DNA of 64,000 nt from Pararge aegeria (lineage: Eukaryota; Arthropoda; Insecta; Lepidoptera; Nymphalidae), in NCBI RefSeq assembly GCF_905163445.1, contig NC_053201.1:9248001-9312000 (forward strand), given 5' to 3'. Of the stretch, positions 11,841 to 24,200 are shown one piece after another. Positions within the stretch are counted from its first letter, which is position 1, and the number at the start of each line of letters is the position of its first letter. The translations under genes and the position numbers were made by a program. The notes below the pieces were generated by a model. It ran no database searches. It was not told the origin of the DNA and saw only the letters and a program-made list of their open reading frames with translations.

Positions 11841-12479
11841 GACGAGACGTTTCATGTAGTCGCCCGGACACATTATACGGCACAGAATCTTGGAGTGAAG
11901 AAGAGAAAAAGGGAAGTTAGTTATGATTTATATTCAATTTTACGGTTACCGAGTAGGCACTTACAAGTGGTGTTCAAGCATTATCGTCTAGCCATTTATA
12001 TAGCCGTGCAATAATCCATAGTCTCACATAAGAGTGTTCTAAGAAGGTCTTAGTCTTCGACAAGGAACATGTGTGCTAGCCTTAAACGGATTACAAAAAT
12101 GCCTATCTGTGTTCCCTTTACGGGTTTTGATGCTGTATTTACCGAAGAGGATTTTATAATCTATTCACTTGAAATCTTTAAGGCAAGCCTTCCATAACTC
12201 ACTTGGCTAAATACGGTTTGTAGATATAAGCATTACATTTGTCGAGTGCTACGCATTTTTCTCTGCGAATTTTGAATTTGAATTATGTAATCTGTGAAGA
12301 GTACGCGGCGCCTACTTCGAAAGTTTAACGCTTGGATTTTAACATACATTAATGCAAAGTGATGAATTGCTGATGCAGCTGATGCTACAAGATGTTAACT
12401 TTAGATTCGAAGGGAATCGTTCGTAGTTTACGATCTTATTCTATTTACAAATTAATAAATAATGCACCTTCTGAGATTA

Positions 12480-12776
12480 TGAATGAAAACACTGTATATG
12501 TTTGTTTATAACCTATGTCCGGCTAAACAACTGTACCCATTTTGACGAGAGACTTGACGAGAGACCTGGAGAATTTTTCTGGGGGATAAAAAAAAAACTT
12601 TAATTGCCTAAATAAACTGCTGAGCAGGAAAAGTAATCCTTACAAAATTTGGTACACTTCCGTCCTGGAAACAGATAGTAATACTTTATCTCGCAACAAT
12701 AAACAGCTCACGCGGGATCTTCAAAAAAACCTAAACATCGCGTATGAGGTCGCGAAACCGTCAAGTTAAACAATCG
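12480..12776 (+). repeat. Diverged interspersed repeat, F-like
   Basis: Contains CCTATGTCCGGCTAAACAAC, a GGGGGATAAAAAAAAAAC stretch, an ACAAAATTTGGTACACTTC stretch and finally GCGTATGAGGTCGCG, phrases that recur in lepidopteran F-like repeats (compare 56440-56720). Borders not determined. Confidence 0.4.
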
Positions 12777-13872
12777 ACGGTTGTATATTGATCTAAGTCG
12801 TTTTTCAAATAAATATTGTGACTAAGAAAATTTTGCTTAATCCTGCTCTTTGTTGAATTCTTCGAATCCAAATGTCACTTTCAAAGTAAACCTAAAGTCA
12901 AGACGAGAAGTTTGTAACGAACGCGCCTTGTAGATGTTACAAAGATACAATAATTTATTGCGCTCAGTATTTCTTGTTTTAGTTCTAATGTGAAAATCTA
13001 AGCTATTTGCACTTTCATTTGTCAGTATACAGTTTGCTTAACTTTTTATTGTATATTCTTTTAATATTATTATATTCATAATCTTGATGACTTACCACCT
13101 AAAATATTTTTAATATGTAACTATTCATTACCGATTTAACAATCCTAATCAAGGCCGAATTCAAGTCGAGTTGAAAAAATTAGTGTGATCTTACTAGCCT
13201 CCGGTTATCCAAGGAAAATATAAAAACACGCTAAAATCGAGGTCAAAAACAATAAATATTTAAAAAATTACGACTAAACACTATTTTAAAGGGACACCCA
13301 ACTGTGCTAGAGGCAATTCCGTTGAGAAGTTATCTAGGAACCTAATGTGGAAACGAGAAAATAGATTTTTATATTATGGCTGGAAGTTTAAGAGGGCATA
13401 ATATTTATATTTACCAAAGAATATCTTGGGATCGTATTCTAAACGCTTTGAAACAACCCTTCTTGCCCTTCAAAGGTAAAGTACTTATAACATGGTTTCC
13501 GTAATCCACGAGAGTCTTACCCACGTTTAATTCTGGCAAAATTAATTACTCTTAAGTAAGCTTACCGTTTTCCTTCTAATTAATTGCTCTAATATTTGAG
13601 CAGACGTAACGATTTATTACATCGATTAAGACCCAGTAACGATTTACGATTGTTCATTTCCTACTATTATATTGGTCGTTTAATTAGTAAATTTTGTAAA
13701 TGGATGATACTTCAAGTATCTTTATATTCATATGACATCATATTATAATATGTAGGACGCCCCTGAATCCATTCAACTATTCTTATCATACCAGTTAGAA
13801 GAAGATATTAAGAATACAGAATAAGTGCTAGGAGAGCAGTATACAGAAGAATTTACAATAGAAGCACGGTTT
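12777..13872. other. AT-rich stretch, nothing recognised
   Basis: No domain-bearing frame, RNA gene or named repeat found. Confidence 0.5.
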
Positions 13873-14722
13873 GATATTCCAGGATTTATTGTAATTCCTG
13901 AAATAGCAGCACTGGTCACGTTTATCGGCTAACTACAATTACCATAGCACAGAATGAAATAGAAAATAACGATGTAAATACAAGGAGTTTGCAGAACCTA
14001 GTTTCGATAGCTGAAAGCTTAAATTTAGACTTAGATAGATAGGTTCTAAAATAGAAATACACAAGTTAATGAAAAAATACCAGAATTTCAGCTAATCGAA
14101 GAATTTTAACGTTTGCTATATGCCACGTTAACTATACCGATCAACGTGAATGCAGAGCCACGAGTTAATAAAGGTGTTAAAGAGCCTCTCATGAAATACC
14201 ACGCTTAGATAACTTTTTAAACAGCAGCACTTACGCTAATAGCGAAAGCGTTAGTAATCGAGTTTAACGGCTGCTTACATTCATCAAACCATTAATGAGG
14301 AAGAAAGAATAAGACAGTTTAAGTATCTAGAGCTAGTTGCGTGAATTCTGTTTACGTTGGTTAACGTCACTTCCTTTGTAGCAATATAATTAAAAAACAC
14401 CAAATTTATTGTTAAAAGTACTCCCGATAGATTCATAAAATAGGAGCACTTAGTTAAGTTAAGTAAGTATGGGGAAGGTTTATGTGCTGATTACATTCAA
14501 TATTAGAGAAATGAGAATAAAAGGAGAGCTATGTAGTTACCAGGAGTTCAGTAGATGGAAGAGTTCCAATCACGTTGTTCCGATAACGCCTGCATTGAAG
14601 AGAATCCCATTAAATTCCAGGCTTAGATAATTCCTAAAATAGCAGCACTCAGGTTAATGGCGAGAGCGTTAATGAGCAGGTTTAACGGCTGACTACATTC
14701 ATCATACCAGTAATGAGGTCAT
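13873..14722 (+). repeat. Degenerate series of four related ~95-bp units
   Basis: Units at about 13895-13950, 14203-14310, 14425-14515 and 14627-14720 share the phrase (C/G)AGCAGCACT..GTT..GCG followed by GGCTGACTACATTCATCA-like sequence. The second and fourth are roughly 80% alike by eye over 100 bases (CTTAGATAA, GCGAAAGCGTTA or GCGAGAGCGTTA, GTTTAACGGCTG). Spacing is 200-310 bases and irregular. No protein frame spans them. They do not match a family I know. Confidence 0.6.
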
Positions 14723-14740
14723 CGACACGCCAGCTGCGCT

Positions 14741-15504
14741 TGTAATGACCCGTGAACTATGCCCATCGTGTGTTTTTTGTTAATTAAAAGTATTCCGCCC
14801 GAGACATCCGTCATCAGTGGAATCTAAGGTTGGATACACACTAATTGTCCAGTGTCAATCCAGGGTATAACTGATAGAACGATGTGTTTGAGATTTGAGT
14901 GTGTTTATTCAAGTTGATTGTTAAAGTCCAGTAATATATTTGAGTACTTAAAATCTACGTACATAAGGTTTGAGCATAAACTTTTTTTAAGGGCAAGAAA
15001 CTTCTCATTTTTTACTGCTACGCATTATTTATTACTCATTTATTTTGGCACGTCTGTCATTATTGGAACGTGTATAATTAATTTGTGTGTGAATAATGCA
15101 ATGGCATTTTAGTGGATTTTTTAATAATTCAGTCTAAAGTTACCAATATCATCCGAAATGCCGCAAAGGCTTCCTGCGGACATCAGTATTCTAATTTCCC
15201 AATAGGACATTTCTTGTTTTTCTTAATTTGAGCCTACTTCATAGTTCACACCAACTACATGTTATTTAAGAAACTAGCTATAACTAGTAATGCGTCATTT
15301 CATGCTATTTGTTATGTGATTAACGTTAAAATTAGATATCGTTATTTTATTCCAATTTTTAATTGTATTGTACAACAAATTGTTGATAGTCTTTAAGAAC
15401 TGTTCCGTTTATTAGAAAAAGATATAATAACACTTAGATAATAGAATTATATTGCCATAAGGACAAGAAGTTACTGTGTGATTACTTGTAATATTATTTA
15501 CTAA
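14741..15504. other. AT-rich stretch, nothing recognised
   Basis: A 64-codon frame at 14918-15112 is hydrophobic and AT-driven; no evidence it is coding. Confidence 0.5.
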
Positions 15505-15756
15505 CTTTTGCCCGCGACATAGTCCGCGTTTTTATTTTATTTATTATAAATCCCACGGGAACCCATATTTTTCTCGTTGTTGAAAGAAATCATATCCACG
15601 ATGCACGATATGTCACGATCAGTAAAAAAAAAAGCTTTTTTTTTTAAATTCCTCGGGAATGTTTCTCTGGCGGCAATGAAGATGTTGTTGAAAATAGACA
15701 AAAAAGAAATAAACAGATATACTTTCGCATTTGTATATAAGCATGGATTTGGATTG
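15505..15756 (+). repeat. F-family repeat copy
   Basis: Starts TTGCCCGCGACATAGTCCGC, then AAATCCCACGGGAACCC, and ends ACTTTCGCATTTGTATATAA with GCATGGAT. This order (GC-rich start, 'cccacgggaaccc', TTTCGCATTT tail) is shared with 55713-56335. A frame through it is chance. Confidence 0.6.
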
Positions 15757-15982
15757 TTACTATTACTTTATTCCACCCTTGGTTCCAAGCTGGTGGTGAG
15801 CGATGATGCAGTCTAAGATGGTAGCGGGCTAACCCGTTAGAATTATGGCAGTTATATTAAACCTACTACCTCAGATCGCGTCTCTACGCGGCATCGTACC
15901 GGAACGTTAAATTGCTTATCGAGACGTCTTCTTCGGTAGGTTGATATCTAGCCACGTGACCGAAGCCTTCTATCAGATAATA
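15757..15982 (-). mobile_element. B-family SINE, head-truncated
   Basis: On the minus strand the order is GAAGGCTTCGGTCACGTGGC, AAGCAATTTAACGTTCCGGT, the CGTAGAGACGCGA region, GGTTAGCCCGCTACCATCTT and AGACTGCATCATCGCTCACC. The tRNA-like head is absent. It directly abuts an F repeat. Confidence 0.75.
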
Positions 15983-16427
15983 CGCACAATAGGCAGATAC
16001 AAGGAAAAACTTACAGCTTTTATATTTATTACCTCGATATTCATTTAACTTTTTGTGCAATGAATTTATTTATTTTTGTAGTTTAACAGAAACACTCGTA
16101 TTTTCTATTTCTCATTATACAATGACAATAAGTCATGCAAAACTCAGTTACGTTAGCGATATGGTCGAGAAAATCGATTTGCATTACCAACGATGCGATT
16201 AAACGGGTAAAACGAAAAAACTTGTCCACTGTCATTTATTTTAGTGATGGCAAAGGTTTTAATTAAAACGAAGTTTTTATCGCCAACAACAATTTGTTAC
16301 AGCTCGAGTTCCCGCAATCCAGTGTACTTTTTTGGCTTCTTCTTATTGTTCACTGGGACTTATTGCCTTTTAGATCCCTCTGTGAATTAATCGTACAAAT
16401 CGTTGCCTAGCAAGTGTAGTTATACAT
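15983..16427. other. Flank of the RTE insertion, nothing recognised
   Basis: AT-rich, no gene or repeat identified. Confidence 0.5.
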
Positions 16428-16456
16428 GTTTTTTCAGTATCATCATCATCATCATC

Positions 16457-16970
16457 TCAACCAATTGACGTCCACTGCTGGACATAGGTCTTTTGTAGGG
16501 AGTTCCACAATGCACGGTCCTGGGCCGCTTGCCTCCAACGGCTCCCAGCTACTCGCCTGATGTCATCTGTCCACCTCGTTTGGGGCCGACCTACGCTGCG
16601 TTTACCGGTGCGGGGTCGCCATTCCAGCACCTTAAGACCCCAACGTCCATCGGTTCTCCGAGCTATGTGCCCCGCCCATTGCCACTTCAGCTTCGCAACT
16701 CGCTGAGCTATGTCGGTAACTCTAGTTCTTCTACGGATCTCCTCATTTCTGATTTGATCACGTAGAGATACTCCTAACATAGCTCTCTCCATCGCCCGCT
16801 GAGTGACTCTGAGCCTTCTTATGAGGCCCATAGTTAGCGACCATGTCTCTGATCCGTAAGTCATCACTGGCAACACGCACTGTTCGAAGACTTTAGTCTT
16901 CAGGCACTGGGGGATTTTGGACGAGAAGATGTCACGAAGTTTCCCGAACGCTGCCCATCCGAGTTGGATT
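16457..16970 (-). pseudogene. RTE LINE, C-terminal segment of the polyprotein
   Basis: Reads on the minus strand from IQLGWAAFGKLRDIFSSKIP through QCLKTKVFEQCVLPVMTYGS, LRVTQRAMERAMLGVSLRDQ, KLKWQWAGHIARR and GRPQTRWTDDIRRVAG to QKTYVQQWTSIG and a stop at 16457. This is the conserved region downstream of the reverse transcriptase in RTE-type LINEs. The frame is fully open over about 170 codons. The (ATG)n tail follows the stop within a few bases, so the 3' UTR is almost absent. It continues the protein broken off at 18990 on the other strand; the inversion prevents a single product. Confidence 0.93.
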
Positions 16971-16971
16971 T

Positions 16972-18990
16972 ATACAGGTCTACGCACCCACAACTGCGCA
17001 CTCCGACGAGGAAGTAGAGGCATTGTATGAGGATATTTCGAAAGCCATACATGCCTCGAAAACCTACTATAGTGTTGTGATGGGGGATTTCAACGCGAGG
17101 CTGGGCAAGCGAAGCGGTGCAGAGCTGAGAGTGGGGCAATTTGGATATGGGCAACGGAACGAACGGGGGCCAAATGCTGGCCGACTTTATGGAGAAGGAG
17201 GGCCTCTTTATGATGAACTCCTTTTTCGAAAAGCGGCCGCACAGGAAATGGACCTGGCTGAGCCCCGATGGTTCGACGAGAAATGAGATCGACTTTATCA
17301 TGTCGACCAAACGGCATATATTCAATGATGTCTCTGTGATCAACAGGGTGAAAACCGGGAGCGATCACCGTATGGTAAGAGGCACATTGAATATAAATGT
17401 AAAGCTGGAAAGGGTCAGACTGGTAAAGTCTACGCTCCGGCCTACTCGTGCTCATATCCAAAACCCCGAGAGCTTTCAACTGGAGCTGCAAAACCGGTTT
17501 GATTGCCTGGACTGCGATTCTGTGGACGATCTTAACAACAGGCTTGTGGAAACTGTCCATACGGTTGGGTCCAAGTTCTTTAAGACCCACCGTAAACATA
17601 GAACCAAAAAGTTCTCAGCCCATACACTCGGGCTTATGGAGAAGAGACAAGAAATGAGACTACAGTCTTCAAAAGATGCGTCTGAATATCGGCGTATTAA
17701 TAGACAGATCTCGAAGTTGCAGACGAAAGACTTGCGACACTTTAACACTGAGAAAATTAAAGTCGCCATTGAGCGCAACAAAGGCTCGAAAGTGTTCGCA
17801 AGAGATCTGTCTATCGGACAGAGCCTGTTGACTCGCCTGAAGACTGACAATGGTAGTCTCATATCTTCTAAACCAGAGATCCTGAGTGAGGTTGAGAAAT
17901 TCTATGGACAGTTATACACCTCAACACAAAAGCCTGTTGAAAGTTTGGCTAAAGACCCTAGAGCCAAATTGACCCGACACTTCACTGAAGATATCCCGGA
18001 CGTCAGCCTTTACGAGATTAGTATGGCTCTCAAACAACTTAAGAACAACAAGGCACCGGGTGATGACGGAATCACAGCAGAACTCCTGAAAGCGGGTGGA
18101 AAACCGATACTTAAAGTCCTTCAGCGGTTGTTCAATTCCGTCATTCATCAAGGCACAACGCCAGAGGCATGGCACAGGAGCGTGGTTGTTCTGTTCTTCA
18201 AAAAAGGTGATAATACCTTGCTGAAGAACTACAGACCTATCTCGCTGTTGAGCCATGTCTACAAGTTGTTCTCAAGAGTCATTACGAATCGTCTCGCGAA
18301 TAGGTTCGACGACTTCCAGCCTCCTGAACAAGCCGGTTTCCGAAAGGGCTTCAGTACCATAGACCACATACATACGCTGCGGCAGGTTATACAGAAGACT
18401 CAAGAGTATAACCGGCCACTTTGCTTAGCGTTTGTGGACTATGAGAAAGCCTTTGATTCGGTGGAAACCTGGGCTGTGTTAAGGTCACTGCAGAGATGCC
18501 GAATTGACTACCGGTACATCGAAGTTTTGAAGTGTTTGTACAAAAACGCCACTATGTCAGTCCGTATACAGGACCAGACTACGAAACCGATCCAACTGCA
18601 GCGAGGAGTGCGACAGGGAGATGTTATCTCCCCGAAGCTGTTTACCGATGCGTTGGAGGACGTTTTTAAGCTTCTGGATTGGAACGGGCTTGGCATCAAC
18701 ATTAACGGCGAGTACATCACTCAACTTCGGTTTGCCGACGATGTAGTCATAATGGCAGAGACTCTGGAAGACCTTAATGCGATGCTCAATGACCTCAGCA
18801 GAGTTTCTCAACAGGTGGGCCTTCGTATGAACATGAGCAAGACGAAAATTATGTCTAACGCTCATGTTGCGCTCCACCCAATAATTGTAGGGAACTCTGC
18901 ACTCGAAATTGTAGACGAGTATATATACCTAGGACACACGATCCAGTTAGGTAGGTCCAATTTCGAGAAAGAGGTAAACCGCCGAATCCA
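16972..18990 (+). pseudogene. RTE LINE, endonuclease and reverse transcriptase segment
   Basis: The segment begins inside the apurinic-type endonuclease: IQVYAPTTAHSDEEVEALYE and VVMGDFNARLG (catalytic DFN-type motif). After a frameshift it continues as GQMLADFMEKEGLF, NEIDFIM and GSDHRMV, whose SDH carries the catalytic histidine (residues 74-76 of the frame starting at 17141). Reverse transcriptase motifs follow in order: NNKAPGDDGITAELLKAGG, NYRPISLLSHVYKLFSRVI, FVDYEKAFDSV (431-441), GVRQGDVISPKLF, and FADD (531-534), the catalytic aspartates. Coding ends at NRRIQ; the last residues and the stop at 19001 come from the TSD. One extra G in the run at 17165-17169 breaks the frame between DFN and SDH. 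Otherwise the RT core is intact. Confidence 0.95.
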
Positions 18991-19002
18991 GTTTTTTCAG
19001 TA

Positions 19003-21110
19003 AATTCAAGAATATTTACTATATAGGGTGATTATTTTTATTCTACCTATATCTGTCTGTTCCAAAAAAAAGGTGAACAGATTGTTCGTTTGAACGCGCT
19101 AATCTCCGGATTTTGAACTACCTGTCGGATCTGAAAAATCTTTTTTCGCATTCGATAGCCCAAATCATCCGAAAGGTTAAATTTATACATTTTCACCAAC
19201 TTTCGCATTAGAAAATAATATTAGTATGAATACTGAAATAACGCATTGGCTTTTTATTATACCGCGTCTGATAAAATATTTTGCCACATATTCTGCATAG
19301 CATTCCTCAATAGTCCAAAGAGAAGAAAACGAAGATGACTCAAGGGTTGCGCTCGCGCCTCAGATCCAGAGATAAGGCCTACACGAATCGTTCCGAAGAC
19401 GGCCGAACAGCTCTGCCGAGGTCATTCGCTTCATTTAGGCTTGGGCTACACGGAGTCCGGATACATCGTTTAGTTAAAATTATTTTTACATAGCTATTTT
19501 TGACGGAATAAGCAGATGGCCCGCTCAAAATAAGTGAAAATCATCAATGTGGCACTTCGCAGAACATTGAAGGAAAACGTCCTGCGACGAGCTTCCCAAT
19601 GTGCAATCAAAGGGTGGTAATACTTCCCCGAACGAAATCTGTCACTAAAAGCTACTTCTACAGTCGTCCGTTTCGATTCAGCTCAGGTTCACTTCGGTTT
19701 AAGCCAATAGCATATTGTTACAGAACGTGCGGAAGTAATGTTTTAAGTTTTAGTGGTCAACTTAAATGGTAAATTGTCCACCATTGCCAACTTCATTCCC
19801 ACTTCCCACAATGTTTTTTTTTCAAAATCGTAGTTTTGACAATTACATCCGTAGATAGGTGTCAATTTAACAAATTGAATGGCAGGCACTTGATGTTTAA
19901 GTTGCCATTAATGTTAATTCACGTGAAATTTGATAAAAAACGCAATAACCAATCTGGTATAAATGGTGGATGAACACGTTCAGATGCCTTAGTTGAACCG
20001 GAGCGCAACCGGACTTGTATGTAATCCGAGCTTTAATTCCTATCCCTTATTAACCTATCCCATCCACGTCTCCCCTCTCTGTCACTCGAATGAATATTTA
20101 AATTAATAGAATGCATTCTGACAATGATTTAGAAAAACGACTGGATGATGAGGGATATTTATTTATGGTTGAGGAGGCTCTTGCTCATGAATTCAATTGT
20201 TTCGGTCATAAATTAACTTTGATAAACTTGTAGGTCGCTGCCCTTTTTAATTTCAATTTAAATAATTTGAAAGGAATTTGCATTTTCTTTCATCTTATCA
20301 ATTGGCTTCTTTTTCCTATTCTATTATAGAATAGACGAAAATTTAAAGAACATATTTTTTAGATTGAGTACTAGAGCTTATTAAAAGTTGACATATTTTT
20401 TCTAACTGTTTTAAAAATATAAAATAAATATGAGATAAAATGAATGAACAGAAAAAAAAACAGTTTTATTTATGTCAGTTTGTTTTTTATTAAATTTCTT
20501 AATAATTAGAAATAAACATTACCCTGAAAAGTATTGAATATATTGTTTATATTATATGACAAATGAGAAAAAAAATGTGCGTTGTTTTTGTTTACAAATA
20601 AACATCTACACCCAATACTTTTAGTGAGAGCATCTTTCAAATGTCAGAGCATGACAAAATACTGATTAACTCTTCCGACGTATTAGCAAGTTTATGAATA
20701 ATGCGTTATGACAAGAATTTGATAAATAATAAAATAAAATCCTGTACAAAACATTTCTGTTAATAAGCATTGAATATAGGTATTACAGAGTAAGAAGCTA
20801 GTGAAATTCGTGGCTTCAATTCTAACTTTGTTAGTTCAAACTTGCCGTTCGGTGTTCGAACAATTTGATAGTGCATTCAACTGTAAATCTCATTTCAACT
20901 ATAATAATAATTATTTTACCAACTAACGGAAACTTATCTAAATATGCCTGACGACCTGATTTATTAAGAGATCAACTTAAAGCGCAGATGAAATAGTAAT
21001 GGAACAGAATAGTTCCATAGGTAATGCGCAGTTACAACTTTTTATATTGCATACAAATAGACTTTCTAAACACATCTTAACTCTCGGAAATTCGAATCTC
21101 TAAACCTACA
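19003..21110. other. AT-rich stretch, nothing recognised
   Basis: Poly-A/T runs and short frames only. A less AT-rich patch near 19330-19480 has no recognisable protein or repeat. Confidence 0.45.
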
Positions 21111-21111
21111 T

Positions 21112-21163
21112 CGGTAACTGTACATGCAAGTAACTGTACTACATAGGTAACTGTACATGCAGG
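21112..21163 (+). repeat. Short direct repeat of GGTAACTGTACATGCA
   Basis: GGTAACTGTACATGCA occurs at about 21113 and 21146, with a partial GTAACTGTAC between them. A local minisatellite-like duplication. Confidence 0.7.
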
Positions 21164-21211
21164 GCAACTGCAAAGATATTTAATTGCTTATATAAAAACG
21201 TTATGTACGTT

Positions 21212-21292
21212 TTTAGAAGTTAGCGGTGCGTGCCGCTGATCGAACTCGTTTACCCCGAAAAGGAAGCCAAACCATTACCCGGGAGATGAACA
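21212..21292 (-). mobile_element. C-family SINE head relic
   Basis: GGTGCGTGCCGCTGATCGAA, then CTCG, CCCCGA and GGAAGCC, matches the reverse-complement tRNA-like head of the C SINE at 57585-57655. The rest of the SINE is not visible. Confidence 0.5.
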
Positions 21293-24200
21293 TGACATGG
21301 AATAAGCTAGTGAACTATTTTTTTATTAGGTTGCACTGTACCAATGTACATAGCAAGAAAGTCGTCCACAGTCCCGCGAAAGTAAGATAAGTACCGGTTT
21401 AGGCTTCGTCGCCTTAATTTCTACTTGATGTCAGCAAATTTCATCTCCTCACGCAACTAAGAATCAAATTTCACATCTACAAATCGTTACTACGTTATGA
21501 CAAAGATATTTATTTGAATAGACTAGCTGTTTATAACATATGTCTGTCTATCGTTTGCTTTTCTCCAATATTTCGATTGATTCCTTAATAAGTTACACGC
21601 GTAGATGGTGATGCGATGCGATGAGAATTATTTATTAAAGTTAGAGTTCAGTCGTTATGAAAATCAGTTTATTTTAGAGAAAACAAAATGCAGCTTAAAT
21701 GTCACAGTATAAAGTTAACTTGTACTTAAGAAGTAGGTATAACATAACATGACGTGTGTTGTACTGATAACAACATTCGTAAATTTAAAACTAAAGCTAT
21801 GAGATTTCTAATCGAGATATTCCTACCAAGCTATATCGAACAAAGTTATTCTTTTTTTTCCTGATTTTCTCATTTAATTTTAACATAACATAACATATTG
21901 ATGTATAAAGACTTCTTTTATAGGAAAAGGAACAAAAAAGCATTGCTCAGGAGTGTTTGAAAAGTGGCCAATTTGTCTCATTTTACTGTTTTTAAATGAC
22001 TTTGTCCTTCTGGCAGTAATATGACTTAAAATATATTATGTGGAGTTATTATATCGTCTACACAATGCATACTTCGGGTTCGTTGGCCCGCTTATCTGTT
22101 GGATCGGACTCTACAGCCGGAGATATCGTCAATCAATTACGGAATGTCACAGTCATATATCATGCAGATGTCAACCCGGCCTGAGTACACTGTGCATTCA
22201 GACTATAAGTAAATTATAGACGATATACCAATGAAAATTAAATTGGTTTGGAAAATATTAGTACTGTACCGCCTCAATAAAGCTAAGTTCAGGGACCGAA
22301 TAATCTGAGCCAAAAATGCTCTAACTCTGCTTTTAATAATATTTAACTAATATAATCAATAATTATTTTTCATTACTTAATTTTGCACAAGTTACAGTAA
22401 ATTAATTAGTTAAGTACATAAGAAATCAAATTAAGCAAATTAAAAGTGAAAAAAATAATTTAATACTTTATGTTTTTAAATATATTTGTATGATCTTTAG
22501 ATAAAATTCATGTCACACAAAACTAACTTTATCTATACTAATCAGCTTAGTTGTGAGGGCTATTAAAGAACGTGATTGGTAATATTACGCATCATACAGA
22601 AACACATGAAGTCGATGGTAATACGCAAAGACGTGAAATTTCTATCATAAACATTAAATTCAGCTCTCTTTCTTCTCTCTACGTTAAACCTTTCTTCTCC
22701 TTCCTGTAAAGAAATATGCTTATCCTTAACGCGTCCTTGCCAGCACGTCTACTCTCAATTACAAATAATTATCTATCGAATCGCCATCTAAGAAGTTTCA
22801 GATCAAATAATACACAAAAGGTACATATTTGTCTGGCTGACCCAGATAACTCCTTAGCTTTAGTGTTTATTTAGCATTGTATATTTCTTCCTCTCTCCTA
22901 TTAAATGTAGACCAGCGAATTCATGATAATGATGATTTTTCTTTGTTCAGAAGGAAACATCACCTTGATAATAGGTATATCTGGGTCACTGAGCAATAAT
23001 GATTTATTCTGATGTCTATGACCTGAATAGACATTAGTCTGTGACAATGCAGGATTGAGTTCGAGAATAATCTTATTGTAATAGGAAGCTACCAGTCAAA
23101 GTTAGATGCGTAATCGAATGACTGTAGATATAGTCGGATAACTTGGTATAAGCTCTGGATACTTTTATGGACTTTGTATATTAAATATTAATATCCTACG
23201 AGTTACGGGTAGTAAAAGTTGTCCGTGACTAAATGGGCGTACAGATTATATTTATGATTTGTCCTCTTTATCCTTTGTTGCATTTCAGTTGCTTCAATCA
23301 ATATTCGAACGTTTCAAGCGAAGCTCTGGATTAAATACCCGTATTTATTGTTACACCTCTTTGCTTTCCCGTGTCTACTATAGATGTTTCAATTTTTCGG
23401 GCTTCTCTTCGAACTAGGTATCTGAGGAGATTTCGAGGCATCTCTTCCTTGCCCTTGGCGAGAAAACTATACTTTCCTGGTCTCGTGATTTTATTTGGTC
23501 ATCCCGGCAACACCCGTAAGGTTGGGGATGCTTTCATCGTCGTATGTGGACGTTTTGTTCAAGCCTGTAGGTGGCTTGTTCGATCATCTTTAAATGATGA
23601 AAAAGTACTTCGATGATGAGATTACGATTTTTCGCCATCCTGAAAGTGTTTTTGTGCACGTATAAATCAAGCGCTATCAATAAAAATTCATCATTCGTTT
23701 GAAAATCAGAAGTGTGTTCAAAATATTGCGACTAATGGATCGATACCGTTTAATAACAGTCCGATATTCCTTTGTTTTCTTGGACATATTATGTTGGATG
23801 ATGCCGGTGCTATCAATTTTCGGGCTCCCTTATAAATCATCCGTGCTGTCTTTTTCCGCTCACGAAAAAGGGATGTTCAGATTACTTTGACCCAATATTT
23901 TCGCTAGACTACAGGTATGGACATTTTAAATACATTGTTTACCATAGAGTCAAGTTATCTATAAAAACTGTTATGATTATTGGTCTTGTTTCATCCATGC
24001 ACGTTTACACGCACCAATTGTTTTGTTATTCAAAGTTGAACGTAATTTGTAATTAGATCGGGTCTACGGATGGGGACATTGAACTTAAGATTCTGGTCTC
24101 ACCCATACTCCGCTCTCTAAAAACTATTAACATTGACACCTAACTAATAACAATCGTTAACTTACTTTTGCAGTACATTATCAAAGCTTGCCAACTCGCT

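Larger units (their letters stand above)
16428..19002. mobile_element. RTE-clade LINE insertion with internal inversion (twin-primed), 12-bp TSD
   Basis: The insert occupies 16440-18990 and is flanked by GTTTTTTCAGTA at 16428-16439 and 18991-19002. It has two opposed parts. The 3' part lies on the minus strand (16970 down to 16440) and ends in (ATG)5. The preceding part of the same element lies on the plus strand (about 16972-18990). The plus part stops at codons NRRIQ and the minus part resumes at IQLGWAAFGK, with AATCCA present at both breaks, so no coding sequence was lost. An inverted 5' portion, 5' truncation and a TSD are what twin priming during target-primed reverse transcription produces. 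The 5' end lies within the endonuclease domain. Compared with the other RTE copies here, this one is long and little decayed. Confidence 0.95.

Noticed and set aside
16900..17343. 147-codon minus-strand frame across the RTE junction
   Set aside because: It runs antisense to the endonuclease part and crosses the inversion point; it is a by-product of the rearrangement.
17090..17862. Minus-strand frames of 128-169 codons opposite the RTE coding region
   Set aside because: Antisense shadows of the plus-strand RT and endonuclease frame, no domain of their own.
17141..19003. 620-codon frame as a host gene
   Set aside because: Motifs are those of a LINE (endonuclease SDH, RT FADD), the frame has no own start, and its last codons and stop come from the target-site duplication.
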